The notes beneath the pieces were generated by a model. It searched no databases. It was given only the letters and a program-made list of their open reading frames with translations, and had not been told where the DNA came from. The position numbers and the translations under genes are program-made. Shown piece by piece: positions 29,012 through 38,093 of a stretch of 64,000 bases of DNA. The DNA comes from Rhodoplanes tepidamans (GTDB lineage: Bacteria; Pseudomonadota; Alphaproteobacteria; Rhizobiales; Xanthobacteraceae), in NCBI RefSeq assembly GCF_030813915.1, contig NZ_JAUSUJ010000028.1:22716-86715 (forward strand), given 5' to 3'. Numbering within the stretch: position 1 is the first letter of the stretch; every line of letters begins with the position of its first letter.

Positions 29012-30645
29012 CCCCGCGAAAGCCGATCCTCGGCCCGGATGGCGAGCCGATCGACACCTCGCTGCTGTCGCAGGAGGTGGCGACCGCGACCTTCGGCGGC
29101 GCCCGCTCGGTGCTGGCCGATGCGGTCGCGTCCGGCCTGACGCCGGAGGGCCTCGCGGCTGTGCTCAAGCGCGCCACCATCGGCGAGATCCGGGCCTATC
29201 TCACGCTCGCCGAGGAGATGGAGGAGCGCTACCTCCACTATGCGAGCCAGGTGCAGACGCGGCGGCTGGCGATCGAGGGCACCGAGATCTCGCTGCAGGT
29301 GCCGGACGGCGTGCCGGCCAAGATCGCCGACGCCGTGCACGAGCTGATCGCCGATCCGGGCTTCCTCGACGCCATGGGCGCGCTCACCGACGGCATCGCC
29401 AAGGGCTTCGCCGTGGTCGAGCCGATCTGGGAATACGAGGCCGGCCTCTTGCGGCCCGTCGCCTATCGCTGGCGCGATCCGCGCTTCTTCCAGTTCGACC
29501 GGCTGTCGATGACCGAGCTGCGGCTCGCGGTCGACGGAAATCTCGACGGCGTGCCCCTGCCGAAGGCGAAGTTCATCGTCCACGCGCCACGGGCCAAGAC
29601 CGGCATCCCGATCCGTCGCGGTTTTGCGCGCGCCGCCGCCTGGGCGTTCCTGATCCAGCAGTTCACCCTGAAGGATTGGGCCGCCTTCTGCGAGGTGTTC
29701 GGCATGCCGCTGCGCCTCGGCAAGTATCACTCGGGCGCGAGCGAGGCCGACAAGAAGACGCTGCTGCGCGCCGTCGCCGGCTTCTCGTCGGACGCGGCCG
29801 CCATCATCCCGCAGGGAATGGAGATCGAGTTCATCGAGCGCAAGGCGCTGGAGGGCTCGAGCTTCGAGAAGCTCGTCGACTATCTCGACCGCAACATCTC
29901 CAAGCTGGTCGTCGGCCAGACCATGACGGCCGACAAGGGCGCGAGCCTCGCCCAGGCGAAGGTGCACAACCAGGTGCGGCTCGACATCCAGCGGGCCGAC
30001 TGCGGCCAGCTCGCCCACACGGCCAACAGCCAGCTGGTGCGGCTGTTCGTGGCCATGAACTTCGGGCCGCAGGCGGCGTACCCGTCGATCGAGATGCCGG
30101 TCGCCGAGCCGGAGGACACGGCGGCGCTCGCGAACGCCGTGGAGAAGCTCGTCCCGCTCGGCCTGAAGGTGTCGCAGAAGGAGCTGCGCGGAAAGCTCGG
30201 CCTGTCGGAGCCGGCTGCGGGCGAGGATCTGCTGACGCCGCCGGCGGCGGCCCCGGCCGGGCCGATCGAGGTGCGCACTGGCGCCGGCAGTCGGCAGCCG
30301 GCTCGGCCGGCGATCGCGTCGGCGCATCACGGCGGCTGCGCGTGCCCGTCGTGCCGGCCCGCGCGCACCGAGGCGGGCACCAGTGCGCTCGCGGCCGATC
30401 CCCGCACCGGCGTCGACGTCGAGGCCGAGCTCGACCAGCTCCTCGAGGAGCAGCTCGCAGACTGGGAGGAACTCGCCGATCCGCTGCTGGCGCCGCTGCG
30501 CCAGGCGCTCGCTCGTGCGCATTCCTTCGACGAGCTGCAGGCCCTGCTGGCCGAGGCGTCCGGCCGGATCGACGGCAGCAAGCTCGCCGAGCGCCTGGCG
30601 CGGCTGACGGCGATCGCCCGCGGCCTCGGCGACGCCACGGATTGA
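29005..30645 (+). CDS. Portal protein (Mu gp29-like, DUF935)
   Basis: This is the dodecameric portal at the head vertex, 546 residues. Recognisable parts are TLAEEMEERYLHYASQVQTR, LRPVAYRWRDPRFFQFD, the FTLKDWAAFCEVFGMPLRLG segment and VVGQTMTADKGASLAQAKVH. The C-terminal 120 residues are variable and include a CACPSC motif and a helical tail. It starts at GTG 29005 or the adjacent GTG 29008 within the terminase end. Confidence 0.92.
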   Translation: MVTPRKPILGPDGEPIDTSLLSQEVATATFGGARSVLADAVASGLTPEGLAAVLKRATIGEIRAYLTLAEEMEERYLHYASQVQTRRLAIEGTEISLQVPDGVPAKIADAVHELIADPGFLDAMGALTDGIAKGFAVVEPIWEYEAGLLRPVAYRWRDPRFFQFDRLSMTELRLAVDGNLDGVPLPKAKFIVHAPRAKTGIPIRRGFARAAAWAFLIQQFTLKDWAAFCEVFGMPLRLGKYHSGASEADKKTLLRAVAGFSSDAAAIIPQGMEIEFIERKALEGSSFEKLVDYLDRNISKLVVGQTMTADKGASLAQAKVHNQVRLDIQRADCGQLAHTANSQLVRLFVAMNFGPQAAYPSIEMPVAEPEDTAALANAVEKLVPLGLKVSQKELRGKLGLSEPAAGEDLLTPPAAAPAGPIEVRTGAGSRQPARPAIASAHHGGCACPSCRPARTEAGTSALAADPRTGVDVEAELDQLLEEQLADWEELADPLLAPLRQALARAHSFDELQALLAEASGRIDGSKLAERLARLTAIARGLGDATD

Positions 30646-30655
30646 GGGGCTTTCG

Positions 30656-31990
30656 ATGATGCGGCCGACGCGCCGCCAGGTCCTCGGCCTGATCGCGGCG
30701 CTGGCCGGCACCATCGAGCGCGGCATGGCGGCGCCGCCCGAGGTGCTGTCGTTCTTCCGCGACAAGAGCCTCACGCCGAAATTCTCCTGGCTCGACGTGT
30801 GGGGCGAGGAGCACGCCCACGCCTTCACGGTCGCCGGCGTCACCGAGGCGAAGGTCTTGGCGCAATTCCAGGCTTCGATCGACAAGGCGATCGTCGAGGG
30901 CTGGGGCTTCGAGCATTTCCGCGAAGAGATGCAGAAGCGCCTCTCGCCGCGCGGGTGGTGGGGGCCGCGCCAGGTCGAGGACCCGGAGGGCCGCTGGCGG
31001 ACCAAGCCGGTCGACTTCTCGGCGCCACGCCGCCTGCAGACGACGTTCTGGGCGAACATGCGGGCGGCGCGTGCCGCAGGCCAATGGGACCGCATCCAGC
31101 GGACCAAGCGGGCGCTGCCCTATCTGCTCTACGTGCGCTCGGTGTCCGAACGGAAGCGGCCCGATCACCTGCGCTGGGTCGGCACCATCCTGCCGGTCGA
31201 CCATCCGTTCTGGTCGAGCCACTTCCCGCCGAACGGTTGGGGCTGCAAATGCTCCGTGCGGTCGATCACGGCCGAGGAGCGCGACGACTATCTGTCCCGG
31301 CCGGCGAGCGATGCGCCGGGCGCGATCAGCTACACGGACGAGCCGCCACCGACCGTCACGCGCACCTTCGTCAACCGGCGCACCGGCGAGCGCGCCGAGG
31401 TGCCGGTCGGCATCGACCCCGGCTGGCAGACCAATCCCGGCATCGGCCGCGGCCGCACGCTCGGGCGCATCCTCGCCGACCAGGTGGACGCGACGCCGCT
31501 CGACCTCGCCCGCGGCCGTATCGAGAGGCTGACCGACAGCGAGGGGTTTCGCTCGTTCCTATGGCGGGCGCAGGAGCAAGGCGCGCGGCGCGCGGCGCTG
31601 CAGCAGGCTGGAGCGAGCCGCACGGCGATCGAGGCTGCCGCTCCGTGGTCGCACAGTCCGGTGCCAGTCGCGCGGCTGTCCGACGACGTTGCGGCGAAGC
31701 TCGGAGTGACGAACCCGGCGGTCACGATCACGGACGCGGCGGTCGGGCACTCTCCCGCCCACCATTACCCGGACTGGGTGTGGTCACGCTTGCAGGAGAT
31801 GGTCGAAAGCGGAGCGATCTACCGACGGCGGCACGACGGACGCTATCTCGTCGTCGGCGAGGTCGCAGGCCGGACGATGATGCTCGTCCTGGCGGAAGTC
31901 CCCGGCGATCGCTGCGGGGTCGTCACGCTGTTCCAGGTGCCACAGCGCTATCTGGCCAAGGCGCTCGCCGATGCCGATCGCGTGGGATGA
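30656..31990 (+). CDS. Mu F-like minor head protein with a C-terminal PBECR-like domain
   Basis: The 444-residue product combines a Mu F-like head morphogenesis domain with an extra C-terminal domain. The first part includes WLDVWGEEHAHAFTVAGVTE, PYLLYVRSVSERKRPDHLRW and the HPFWSSHFPPNGWGCKCSVR signature of the family. From about residue 325 a separate domain follows (HHYPDWVWSRLQEMVESGAI, LVVGEVAGRTMMLVLAEV, GVVTLFQVP). It resembles the PBECR nuclease-like domains known at the end of phage F-like proteins. It could be an effector packaged into the virion, which is inference. A GAGGGG site supports 30656; ATG 30725 is an alternative start. Confidence 0.82.
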   Translation: MMRPTRRQVLGLIAALAGTIERGMAAPPEVLSFFRDKSLTPKFSWLDVWGEEHAHAFTVAGVTEAKVLAQFQASIDKAIVEGWGFEHFREEMQKRLSPRGWWGPRQVEDPEGRWRTKPVDFSAPRRLQTTFWANMRAARAAGQWDRIQRTKRALPYLLYVRSVSERKRPDHLRWVGTILPVDHPFWSSHFPPNGWGCKCSVRSITAEERDDYLSRPASDAPGAISYTDEPPPTVTRTFVNRRTGERAEVPVGIDPGWQTNPGIGRGRTLGRILADQVDATPLDLARGRIERLTDSEGFRSFLWRAQEQGARRAALQQAGASRTAIEAAAPWSHSPVPVARLSDDVAAKLGVTNPAVTITDAAVGHSPAHHYPDWVWSRLQEMVESGAIYRRRHDGRYLVVGEVAGRTMMLVLAEVPGDRCGVVTLFQVPQRYLAKALADADRVG

Positions 31991-32272
31991 GAATGCGGGG
32001 GAGGGCCGTAACCCCCTCTGGTCGAGACGCATCAGGACCGGGACGGCGGCGCCGGAGCGCCAATTTCCCCGCACCTCCAAACATATTCCTCGCGGCTCGG
32101 ATCCGCAACGGGCGCTCGATCCTGATGGCGAGCCCGTGGGAAGCCCGCTGATGCGCCGCCGCCCTCCGGGGCATCTCGGCCCGCCCGACCTCGAAACGGC
32201 TTCTACGCCCCCTTCTACGGGGCGGGACGGGGCATCGATCATGTTCGGGATGGCCGGAATAGAACGCGACGG

Positions 32273-34438
32273 CTAGTGATCGTTATCTGCGTCTTTCTTC
32301 TTCCAAGCCGTCAGGAAGTCCATCACCGCTATCGCGGCATCGTCTGTAGCGCCTTCCGCCGCTATTTCTTCGACGCGCCTGCGGAGTTGATCGCGGTCAA
32401 GTACCTTGTCCAGTGAGCCCACGCTCGCGACTGTATGCCGCCTGGCCACCGCATCGCCGGCGCCTTGGGTCCACGAATGAGAAGTAAACGCCTTGGCAAA
32501 GATTGCGACCATTGCATCGTCTTTGAGCTGCTTTTTCGCCCACCTCTTGACTTGCTGCCCCTCATCAGCGGCAAGCTCGCGCCAGCGGAACATGAGATAC
32601 GCTAGGCGCTTGGACGATGCCAGCTCGCTTGACCTGCTTGCTGCGCGGATTCGCTTCAATGCGAGAGCATGTAAAGCCTCGGCATCTGGCTCCGTTGTCA
32701 GGCAGTCGGCTTCGGCCGACGGTGCCTTGCCCTCTCGTGGATGGTAATCTGTATAAGCAGACTGAGCAAAATCGACTAGCCAACTCAGGCTTGCCGTCCT
32801 GCACGCGGCTGCAAACAACTTCGAGCGCGTCGCAAGATCGAATCGGCCTCGTGTGAGGCTCCTCAGAAGCCAATGGATGCGCAATTCGTTGTCGCCGATC
32901 GAGAAGCCTCGCTCTCTATCGGCTTCAACGTCCAGCTCGTCGGCAATTTCAAAGAGAGCCTTCAACAAAGGGCCGACATCCTTCTTCTCAACTCTCGCAG
33001 CATGCAGGTTCAGCTCATCCAAGATCAACTTAGCTTTAGTACTGCCATCGCGCCGTTTCACGCCGAGCGCGGCCCGCATTGATGACTTCACGAATATCTC
33101 ATCTGATGCCTTGGAAATGAGTTCGTCTAGTTCCGTTCGCGAAAGGACATCATCGCCAATTGAAAAGCGGAAATAGGAGTCGAAATGGTCCTCAGAGCAG
33201 ACCAATCGGTCACGACTCCAGGTGGCGGCAGCGCCATCTCCATAGCTCAGGTTACCCCAGACGGATTCGAGCCCCGGGAACAGCCGCATCAACGACCGCT
33301 TCACGTGTTCTCTGTCCTTTTCTGGTACGATATCGAGAAACAGCGCGTTCATCTCGCCCGCGCGGTCGCGACCAGAACGGCCAGTCCTGTCGCCGGTCCC
33401 GCATAATTTTTCCTTGCTTGAGCGCAGGTTCCGATAAACCGACGGCTGGAACAGACGCATTACTTCCAGGCCGACGAAATCGGCGCAATCAACCTCGCTG
33501 CCGACAGCAGGCCATGTAACGGAAAGAACGTTGGCAATTCGGATGAGATCGCGGGGTGTCGTGATTTCAGGCGCAATCACGTCGTAAAAGACGTTCATAA
33601 ACCGCACTATCGCATCTTCACGAGGCGAACCGCAGATAAGTTCGATCTGTCGCAGTAACTCGTTGGTGAGGTCGACGTGACGCGGCCGAGGAACGTCGAA
33701 TCCAGCCTGAATGATTTTTTCGAGATAATGCGGTCCTTCGGACGGATAGCGCTCAGAAACGATCGCCTCTGCAAGCTCACGGTCAAAGACAAGCAGATAC
33801 ACAACGTTCGGGAGCCGCCCAACTGACTTGACGAGACGAAAAACAAGCAGTGCCTCGTCAGGTGCGAGTCGGTCGATGTCGTCGATCACGATCAGAAATC
33901 GCTTATTCTGCTCGGCGAGCGCCTTAGTGAGTTCTCCTTGTAGCTTTTCGACTGTATCATCCGCCTTGATGAAGTCTGATACCCATGACATTGCGCTCGA
34001 CGCAAGGGTGCCAACACCGGCCTTTGCTCCAACGAGGTCAGCTCCAGCGCTGACGATCGACCCAGCCTTCAAGAGGCGCACGCCCATATTGTGAAGCGCC
34101 TTCTTGAACTTGTCTCCAAGAGTCTGGCCTATCCCGGCGTAGAGTTCGCGAAAGAATGCGAGAGCGAGGGCATCTTCGCCTCTGAACCACCAGCAAGCAA
34201 AATTGACAACCGCCAGATCACCCTTTTCGGTGACGTCTTTAAGATGATGGAGCACGAGATTTACCGCGCTGCTCTTGCCGGAACCCCACGGGCCATTGAG
34301 CGCGATCACAGTCCCGTCGGGTGACTTGATATTTCTGATACTGCTAGCCAACGCCTGCGCGAACGGATCAATACCAAACCTATCCTCCGCCGGCTCGGCT
34401 ATTGGCCTGTCATTATGGGGACGACTCGATTCCGTCAT
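32273..34438 (-). CDS. KAP family P-loop NTPase (cargo gene, defence candidate)
   Basis: The 721-residue product is a KAP-type STAND-like NTPase. Walker A is GPWGSGKS (49-56) and Walker B is FLIVIDD with IDR (181-190), the KAP pattern of an acidic cluster. A roughly 100-residue insert between them includes weakly hydrophobic stretches. A long helical C-terminal half follows. KAP proteins include PifA of plasmid F, which excludes phage T7, and QatA of a four-gene antiphage system. No Qat partners are adjacent, so this would act alone. It lies between the minor head and protease genes, on the opposite strand, with lower GC. A 282-bp gap to the minor head gene (31991-32272) shows no gene. Confidence 0.85.
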   Translation of the reverse strand: MTESSRPHNDRPIAEPAEDRFGIDPFAQALASSIRNIKSPDGTVIALNGPWGSGKSSAVNLVLHHLKDVTEKGDLAVVNFACWWFRGEDALALAFFRELYAGIGQTLGDKFKKALHNMGVRLLKAGSIVSAGADLVGAKAGVGTLASSAMSWVSDFIKADDTVEKLQGELTKALAEQNKRFLIVIDDIDRLAPDEALLVFRLVKSVGRLPNVVYLLVFDRELAEAIVSERYPSEGPHYLEKIIQAGFDVPRPRHVDLTNELLRQIELICGSPREDAIVRFMNVFYDVIAPEITTPRDLIRIANVLSVTWPAVGSEVDCADFVGLEVMRLFQPSVYRNLRSSKEKLCGTGDRTGRSGRDRAGEMNALFLDIVPEKDREHVKRSLMRLFPGLESVWGNLSYGDGAAATWSRDRLVCSEDHFDSYFRFSIGDDVLSRTELDELISKASDEIFVKSSMRAALGVKRRDGSTKAKLILDELNLHAARVEKKDVGPLLKALFEIADELDVEADRERGFSIGDNELRIHWLLRSLTRGRFDLATRSKLFAAACRTASLSWLVDFAQSAYTDYHPREGKAPSAEADCLTTEPDAEALHALALKRIRAASRSSELASSKRLAYLMFRWRELAADEGQQVKRWAKKQLKDDAMVAIFAKAFTSHSWTQGAGDAVARRHTVASVGSLDKVLDRDQLRRRVEEIAAEGATDDAAIAVMDFLTAWKKKDADNDH

Positions 34439-34540
34439 GCTTCGGACACCTCAGCGTTTCGAGGCGCAGCATTCCCCCTGCCTATCCTCGCCATTCGAGA
34501 CGAAGTCAGGGTGTCGGCCGCCGCCGATTAAATAGGCTGC

Positions 34541-34586
34541 TGACACCTGTCAGCGGCCCGGGATTTGGGGTGCGCCGGTAGCGTGC
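34541..34586 (+). promoter_or_regulatory. Putative activator-dependent late promoter before the protease/head genes
   Basis: The perfect dyad GCTGACA-CC-TGTCAGC (34541-34556) is followed after 24 bases by TAGCGT (34581-34586) as a possible -10, just before the protease ATG at 34591. The same dyad and the same 24-base spacing precede the tail-sheath gene (47736). In Mu, late promoters P-I and P-P lie before the corresponding genes and need the activator C. The initiation site here would give a very short or leaderless message, which is a weak point. Confidence 0.6.
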
Positions 34587-34590
34587 ACCC

Positions 34591-35685
34591 ATGGCACCCC
34601 GGCACGCAACCCCCTCTGTTCCGCCCGACGTCGCCCTCGGCGTCGTCACGCTCGACGGCGCCGCGTTGGCGGCCGGCGCGGTCGACGACGCCGGTTGGGT
34701 CCGGGTCGCGCCGCGCGGCGAGATCACCACGCGGGACGGGCGGCGGTACGTGTTCGAGCCCGAGCGGCTGGTGGCGCGGTTCGCGGCCGACGGCATCGAC
34801 GTGCCGGTCGATGTCGACCACGCGATCTCCCGGAAGCCGCTGTTCGGCGAGCGGGCCGACGCGGTCGGCTGGATCAAGGCCCTGGAGGCGCGGCCGGACG
34901 GGCTGTGGGCGCGCGTCGAGCTGCTCGACGCCGGCAAAGCCGTCCTGGCGGCGCGCACGCACCGCTTCGTCTCCCCGACCTTCCATCACACCGACGCCGG
35001 CCTCGCGACCTGGCTGCATTCGGTCGCGCTCGTCGCCGCACCCGCGCTCGCCATGGCGGCGATCGCGGCAGCCGTGCCGGCCGCGGGAGCTGTGCCGGCC
35101 CGGAGCCCCGATCCTTCTCACCACACGGAGAGACGCATGATCAAAGCCATCGCCCAGGCCCTCGGCCTGGCGGACGGTGCCGAGGAGGCCGCGTGCCTCG
35201 CGGCGATCGGAACCCTGCAGGCGGAGCGGACGGCGGCCGCCGGCAAGGTCGACAAGGCCGTGCATGACCAGGCGCTGGCGACACTCTCGGCCGCGCAGGC
35301 GCAGCTCGCCGCCCTGCAGGCGGCGGACCGCAAGACGCGCGTCGACGCCGTGATCGAAGGCGCCCTGAAGGCGAAGAAGATCGTCCCGGCGCAGCGCGAC
35401 CACTACGTCGCCCTGTGCGCCACCGACGACGGCCTCGCCGCCGTCGAGAAGCTCATCGCCGCCACGCCGGCCGGCCTGCAGGCGTCGGGGCTCGACGCGC
35501 AAGGAGCGCCCGACGCGGACGCCGCGCCGGACCCGGCCGCGCTCGCCGCGCAGGCGACCGCCTACCAGAAGAAGCTCGCCGAGGGCGGGCAGACCATCTC
35601 GATCGCGGAGGCGGTCGTTTCCGTCGCCGCGAATGCCGGCGCCCGTGGCGTCGGCGCAGCCGACCAGAAGGAGGCCCGGGCGTGA
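34591..35685 (+). CDS. Mu I-like prohead protease and scaffold
   Basis: The 364-residue product matches the Mu I family (prohead protease). TRDGRRYVFEPERLVARF leads to GIDVPVDVDHAISRK, GWIKALEARPDGLWARVE and the HRFVSPTFHHTDAG segment, which together form the protease domain (about 1-170). The rest is a helical scaffold region with a long Ala/Gln-rich part. An internal start at 35137 can express the scaffold alone. Confidence 0.87.
   Translation: MAPRHATPSVPPDVALGVVTLDGAALAAGAVDDAGWVRVAPRGEITTRDGRRYVFEPERLVARFAADGIDVPVDVDHAISRKPLFGERADAVGWIKALEARPDGLWARVELLDAGKAVLAARTHRFVSPTFHHTDAGLATWLHSVALVAAPALAMAAIAAAVPAAGAVPARSPDPSHHTERRMIKAIAQALGLADGAEEAACLAAIGTLQAERTAAAGKVDKAVHDQALATLSAAQAQLAALQAADRKTRVDAVIEGALKAKKIVPAQRDHYVALCATDDGLAAVEKLIAATPAGLQASGLDAQGAPDADAAPDPAALAAQATAYQKKLAEGGQTISIAEAVVSVAANAGARGVGAADQKEARA
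35137..35685 (+). CDS. Internal in-frame scaffold protein (Mu Z-like)
   Basis: GGAGAG lies just upstream of an in-frame ATG at 35137 (residue 183 of the protease). It would give a 182-residue scaffold beginning IKAIAQALGLADGAEEA. Mu and lambda also make a scaffold from an internal start in the protease gene. The ribosome site is stronger than expected by chance in the middle of a gene. Confidence 0.6.
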   Translation: MIKAIAQALGLADGAEEAACLAAIGTLQAERTAAAGKVDKAVHDQALATLSAAQAQLAALQAADRKTRVDAVIEGALKAKKIVPAQRDHYVALCATDDGLAAVEKLIAATPAGLQASGLDAQGAPDADAAPDPAALAAQATAYQKKLAEGGQTISIAEAVVSVAANAGARGVGAADQKEARA

Positions 35686-36062
35686 GCGCGCTGCTGATCA
35701 AGTCCTTCCCGGCCGCCGCCGCGGTCACCGCGTTCCGCTTCGTCAAGTTCGCGGCGCCGGCCGTCGATCGCTCGGTCGCCCAGGCGAACGCCGCGACGAG
35801 CCCCCTCGTGGGCGTCTCGGACAGCATGGGGGCGCCGCAGGGCGGCATGGCCGACGTGATCCAGGTCGGCCTCGCCGAGCTGCGCCTCGGCGGCACCGTC
35901 TCGGCCGGCGACTTCCTCACGGCCGATGCCGACGGCAAGGGCATCAAGTGCGTGCCGGCCGCGGGCGAGACCCGCGTCTACGGCGCGATCGCCCAGGCGC
36001 CCGGCGTCGCCGACGACATCATCCCGGTGCTGGTCGGCATCGGCGTCATCACCCCGGCCTGA
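35682..36062 (+). CDS. Putative capsid decoration protein (DUF2190-like)
   Basis: The 126-residue product has the compact beta-rich look of capsid stabilising proteins: RFVKFAAPAVDRSVAQANAA, VGVSDSMGAPQGGMADVIQV, GDFLTADADGKGIKCVPAAG. It lies between the protease and major capsid genes, where Mu-like phages encode a decoration or stabilising protein. GTG 35682 overlaps the previous stop. Confidence 0.7.
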   Translation: MSALLIKSFPAAAAVTAFRFVKFAAPAVDRSVAQANAATSPLVGVSDSMGAPQGGMADVIQVGLAELRLGGTVSAGDFLTADADGKGIKCVPAAGETRVYGAIAQAPGVADDIIPVLVGIGVITPA

Positions 36063-36088
36063 TCGCCGCATCCGCACGAGGCCCGCCC

Positions 36089-37051
36089 ATGGCTCCCGTC
36101 CGTCCCTTCGTCGTCGACCCGGTGCTGACCGCGGTCGCGATCGCCTACCGTAATCCGGCCCAAACGCTGATCGCCGACGACGTGCTGCCGCGCGTGCCGG
36201 TCGGCGCCGAGAAGTTCTCCTGGACCGAGTACCCGCTCGCCGACGCCTTCTCGGTGCCTGACACGCTGGTCGGCCGCCGCGGCCGGGTGAACCAGGTCGA
36301 GTTCGGCGGCGAGCAGCGCACCAGCGAGGTCGACGATCACGGCCTCGAAGACCCGATCCCGAACTCGGACATCGACGAGGCCCGCAAGGCGCGTGAGCGG
36401 CAGGTGTCGACCTTCGATCCCGAGGCGCACGCCACCATGATGCTGGCCGACCTGATGGCGAACGCCCGTGAGGTGCGCGTCGCCGCCAAGGTGCAGGCCC
36501 TCGACACCTATGCGCCGGCGCGTCGCATCACGCTCGCCGGCGGGTCGCAGTTCTCCGACTACGCGAACTCCGATCCGATCGCCGTGATCAAGGCCGGCCT
36601 TGAGGGCACGCTGGTCTACCGGCCCAATACCATGGTGATGGGCAGCGCCGTCTGGTCCAAGCTCTCGTCGCACCCGGCGATCGTCAACGCGATCCGCGGC
36701 AATCTCACCAACAAGGGGATCGTGACGCGGGCCGAGTTCGCGGCGCTGTTCGAGATCGGCAAGGTGCTGGTCGGCGAGGCCTGGGTGGACCTCGCCCGCA
36801 AGGGCCAGCCGGCGAACCTCTCGCGCGCCTGGGGCAAGAACCTCGCGCTCCTGCACATCAACCCGATCGCCCGGCCGGAGAGCGGCATCACGTTCGGCCT
36901 CACGGCGCAGTACGGCACCAAGATCTCGGGCCGCATCGTCGATCCCGATGTCGGCCTGCAGGGCGGCGTGCGCATCCGCACCGGCGAGCGCGTGAAGGAG
37001 CTGATCGTCGCCAAGGACGTCGGCTACTTCATCCAGAACGCGGTCGCGTGA
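36089..37051 (+). CDS. Major capsid protein
   Basis: The 320-residue product follows the protease and decoration genes and has an HK97-like composition. Segments such as TLIADDVLPRVPVGAEKFSW, the central FSDYANSDPIAVIKAGLEGT and the C-terminal GITFGLTAQYGTKISGRI are typical of Mu-like/alphaproteobacterial phage capsids. A leading N-arm cleaved by the protease is not obvious. Confidence 0.85.
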   Translation: MAPVRPFVVDPVLTAVAIAYRNPAQTLIADDVLPRVPVGAEKFSWTEYPLADAFSVPDTLVGRRGRVNQVEFGGEQRTSEVDDHGLEDPIPNSDIDEARKARERQVSTFDPEAHATMMLADLMANAREVRVAAKVQALDTYAPARRITLAGGSQFSDYANSDPIAVIKAGLEGTLVYRPNTMVMGSAVWSKLSSHPAIVNAIRGNLTNKGIVTRAEFAALFEIGKVLVGEAWVDLARKGQPANLSRAWGKNLALLHINPIARPESGITFGLTAQYGTKISGRIVDPDVGLQGGVRIRTGERVKELIVAKDVGYFIQNAVA

Positions 37052-37064
37052 CGGGAGCGGCGCC

Positions 37065-37427
37065 ATGGCGAAGAAAACCACATCCGCGCCCGAGTCGGCC
37101 GACACGGCTCTCGATCCCGCCGTGGCCGCTGCGCCGGCCGAGACCACGGCCGCGCCGGTCGAAGCGGCCGGCGACGACCCGCGAACCACCGATGCACCAC
37201 CGGAGAGCCCGTCCACCCCGGAACCGGCGGCGGGGTCCACACCCGCCGCCGGCGACGACCCGGCGCCCGCGGCCGCCGCGGCACCGCGGTTCTTCCTGGT
37301 GCTGTCGCCGCTGCTGCTCGACGGCGCGCTCCACGCCATCGGCGATCGGGTCGGCCTGTTCCCGGCCGAGATCCCGGCCCTGCAGGCGGCCGGCGTGCTC
37401 GGCGAGGACGTGACGGCCGACCTCTGA
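37065..37427 (+). CDS. Small head-region protein with Ala/Pro-rich N-terminus
   Basis: The 120-residue product has about 70 residues of low-complexity Ala/Pro/Thr sequence. A short C-terminal domain (FFLVLSPLLLDGALHAIGDR, GLFPAEIPALQAAGV) of the type found in small phage proteins after the capsid follows. Similar short domains appear at 40369 and 45517. Function unknown. Confidence 0.6.
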   Translation: MAKKTTSAPESADTALDPAVAAAPAETTAAPVEAAGDDPRTTDAPPESPSTPEPAAGSTPAAGDDPAPAAAAAPRFFLVLSPLLLDGALHAIGDRVGLFPAEIPALQAAGVLGEDVTADL

Positions 37428-37478
37428 TCTCTCGCGTCCCGTCACGGGGGTGCGGGACGCTCGGTCCGGAAGGGCCAT

Positions 37479-37502
37479 GGCCGGGGCGTCCGCGCCCCGG
37501 CC
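37479..37502. other. Strong stem-loop between capsid and connector genes
   Basis: GGCCGGGGCG-TCCG-CGCCCCGGCC forms a 10-bp stem with a 4-base loop in the roughly 200-bp gap 37428-37632. No T-run follows, so it is not a classical terminator. It could be an RNA-processing or attenuation element. Nothing else is evident in the gap. Confidence 0.55.
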
Positions 37503-37632
37503 ACTCATACCCGAGCGAGCGACGGTCCGGGCCGCACCAGCCCGGGCGCCCATGGAGGGATGTCGCTCCAGCGGCAGGCGGCGGGAGGCCGGTGCGGGCC
37601 TCCCGTCCGCCGACCAGGTCGAGGAGCCCCGC

Positions 37633-37869
37633 ATGCCCGTTCAGTTCGACGACGCGAGCTACGACGCCGGCCGAAAGGCGTTCGCCGGAGGCGTGACGCT
37701 GCGCCAGGTCGCAGAGCGGGTCGCGACGTCCGCGGACGTCGACGAAGCGAAGGACATGAGCTTCGCGCTCGGCTTCGCCGACGAGCTGCTCGCGCTGCTG
37801 CGCGTCGCCGCGCGCCCACCGGTGATCGTCGATCTGGGCGTGCCCCACGAACTCGGCCTGCACAAATGA
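37633..37869 (+). CDS. Small hypothetical phage protein
   Basis: The 78-residue product has a GAGGAG ribosome site before ATG 37633 and overlaps the next ORF by four bases. It looks alpha/beta with no motif recognised. Confidence 0.5.
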   Translation: MPVQFDDASYDAGRKAFAGGVTLRQVAERVATSADVDEAKDMSFALGFADELLALLRVAARPPVIVDLGVPHELGLHK

Positions 37870-38093
37870 CCGACGGCACCCCCATGGCCGACGAGCCGGC
37901 CGCCCTGCACCGCGTCGCCCAGGGCATCATCGCGGCGCGCGACGCGCGGATCTCCGCGCTGGAGGTCGAGGTGACCCGGCTGAGCGACATCATCGCGCGA
38001 GCCAAAGCCGCAGCCATCTCCGATGGCGCGACGGTCGAGGGTTTCGTCGCCGCGCTCGCGGCCGTCCAGGCCACGCTTAGGGGTGTCCGATGA
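37866..38093 (+). CDS. Small coiled-coil phage protein
   Basis: The 75-residue product has a central coiled coil (ARDARISALEVEVTRLSDII). The overlap with the following connector gene supports translation. No function is assigned. Confidence 0.5.
   Translation: MTDGTPMADEPAALHRVAQGIIAARDARISALEVEVTRLSDIIARAKAAAISDGATVEGFVAALAAVQATLRGVR

Noticed and set aside
28921..31107. 728-codon minus-strand frame opposite the portal and minor head genes
   Set aside because: Shadow composition; both recognised structural genes are on the plus strand.
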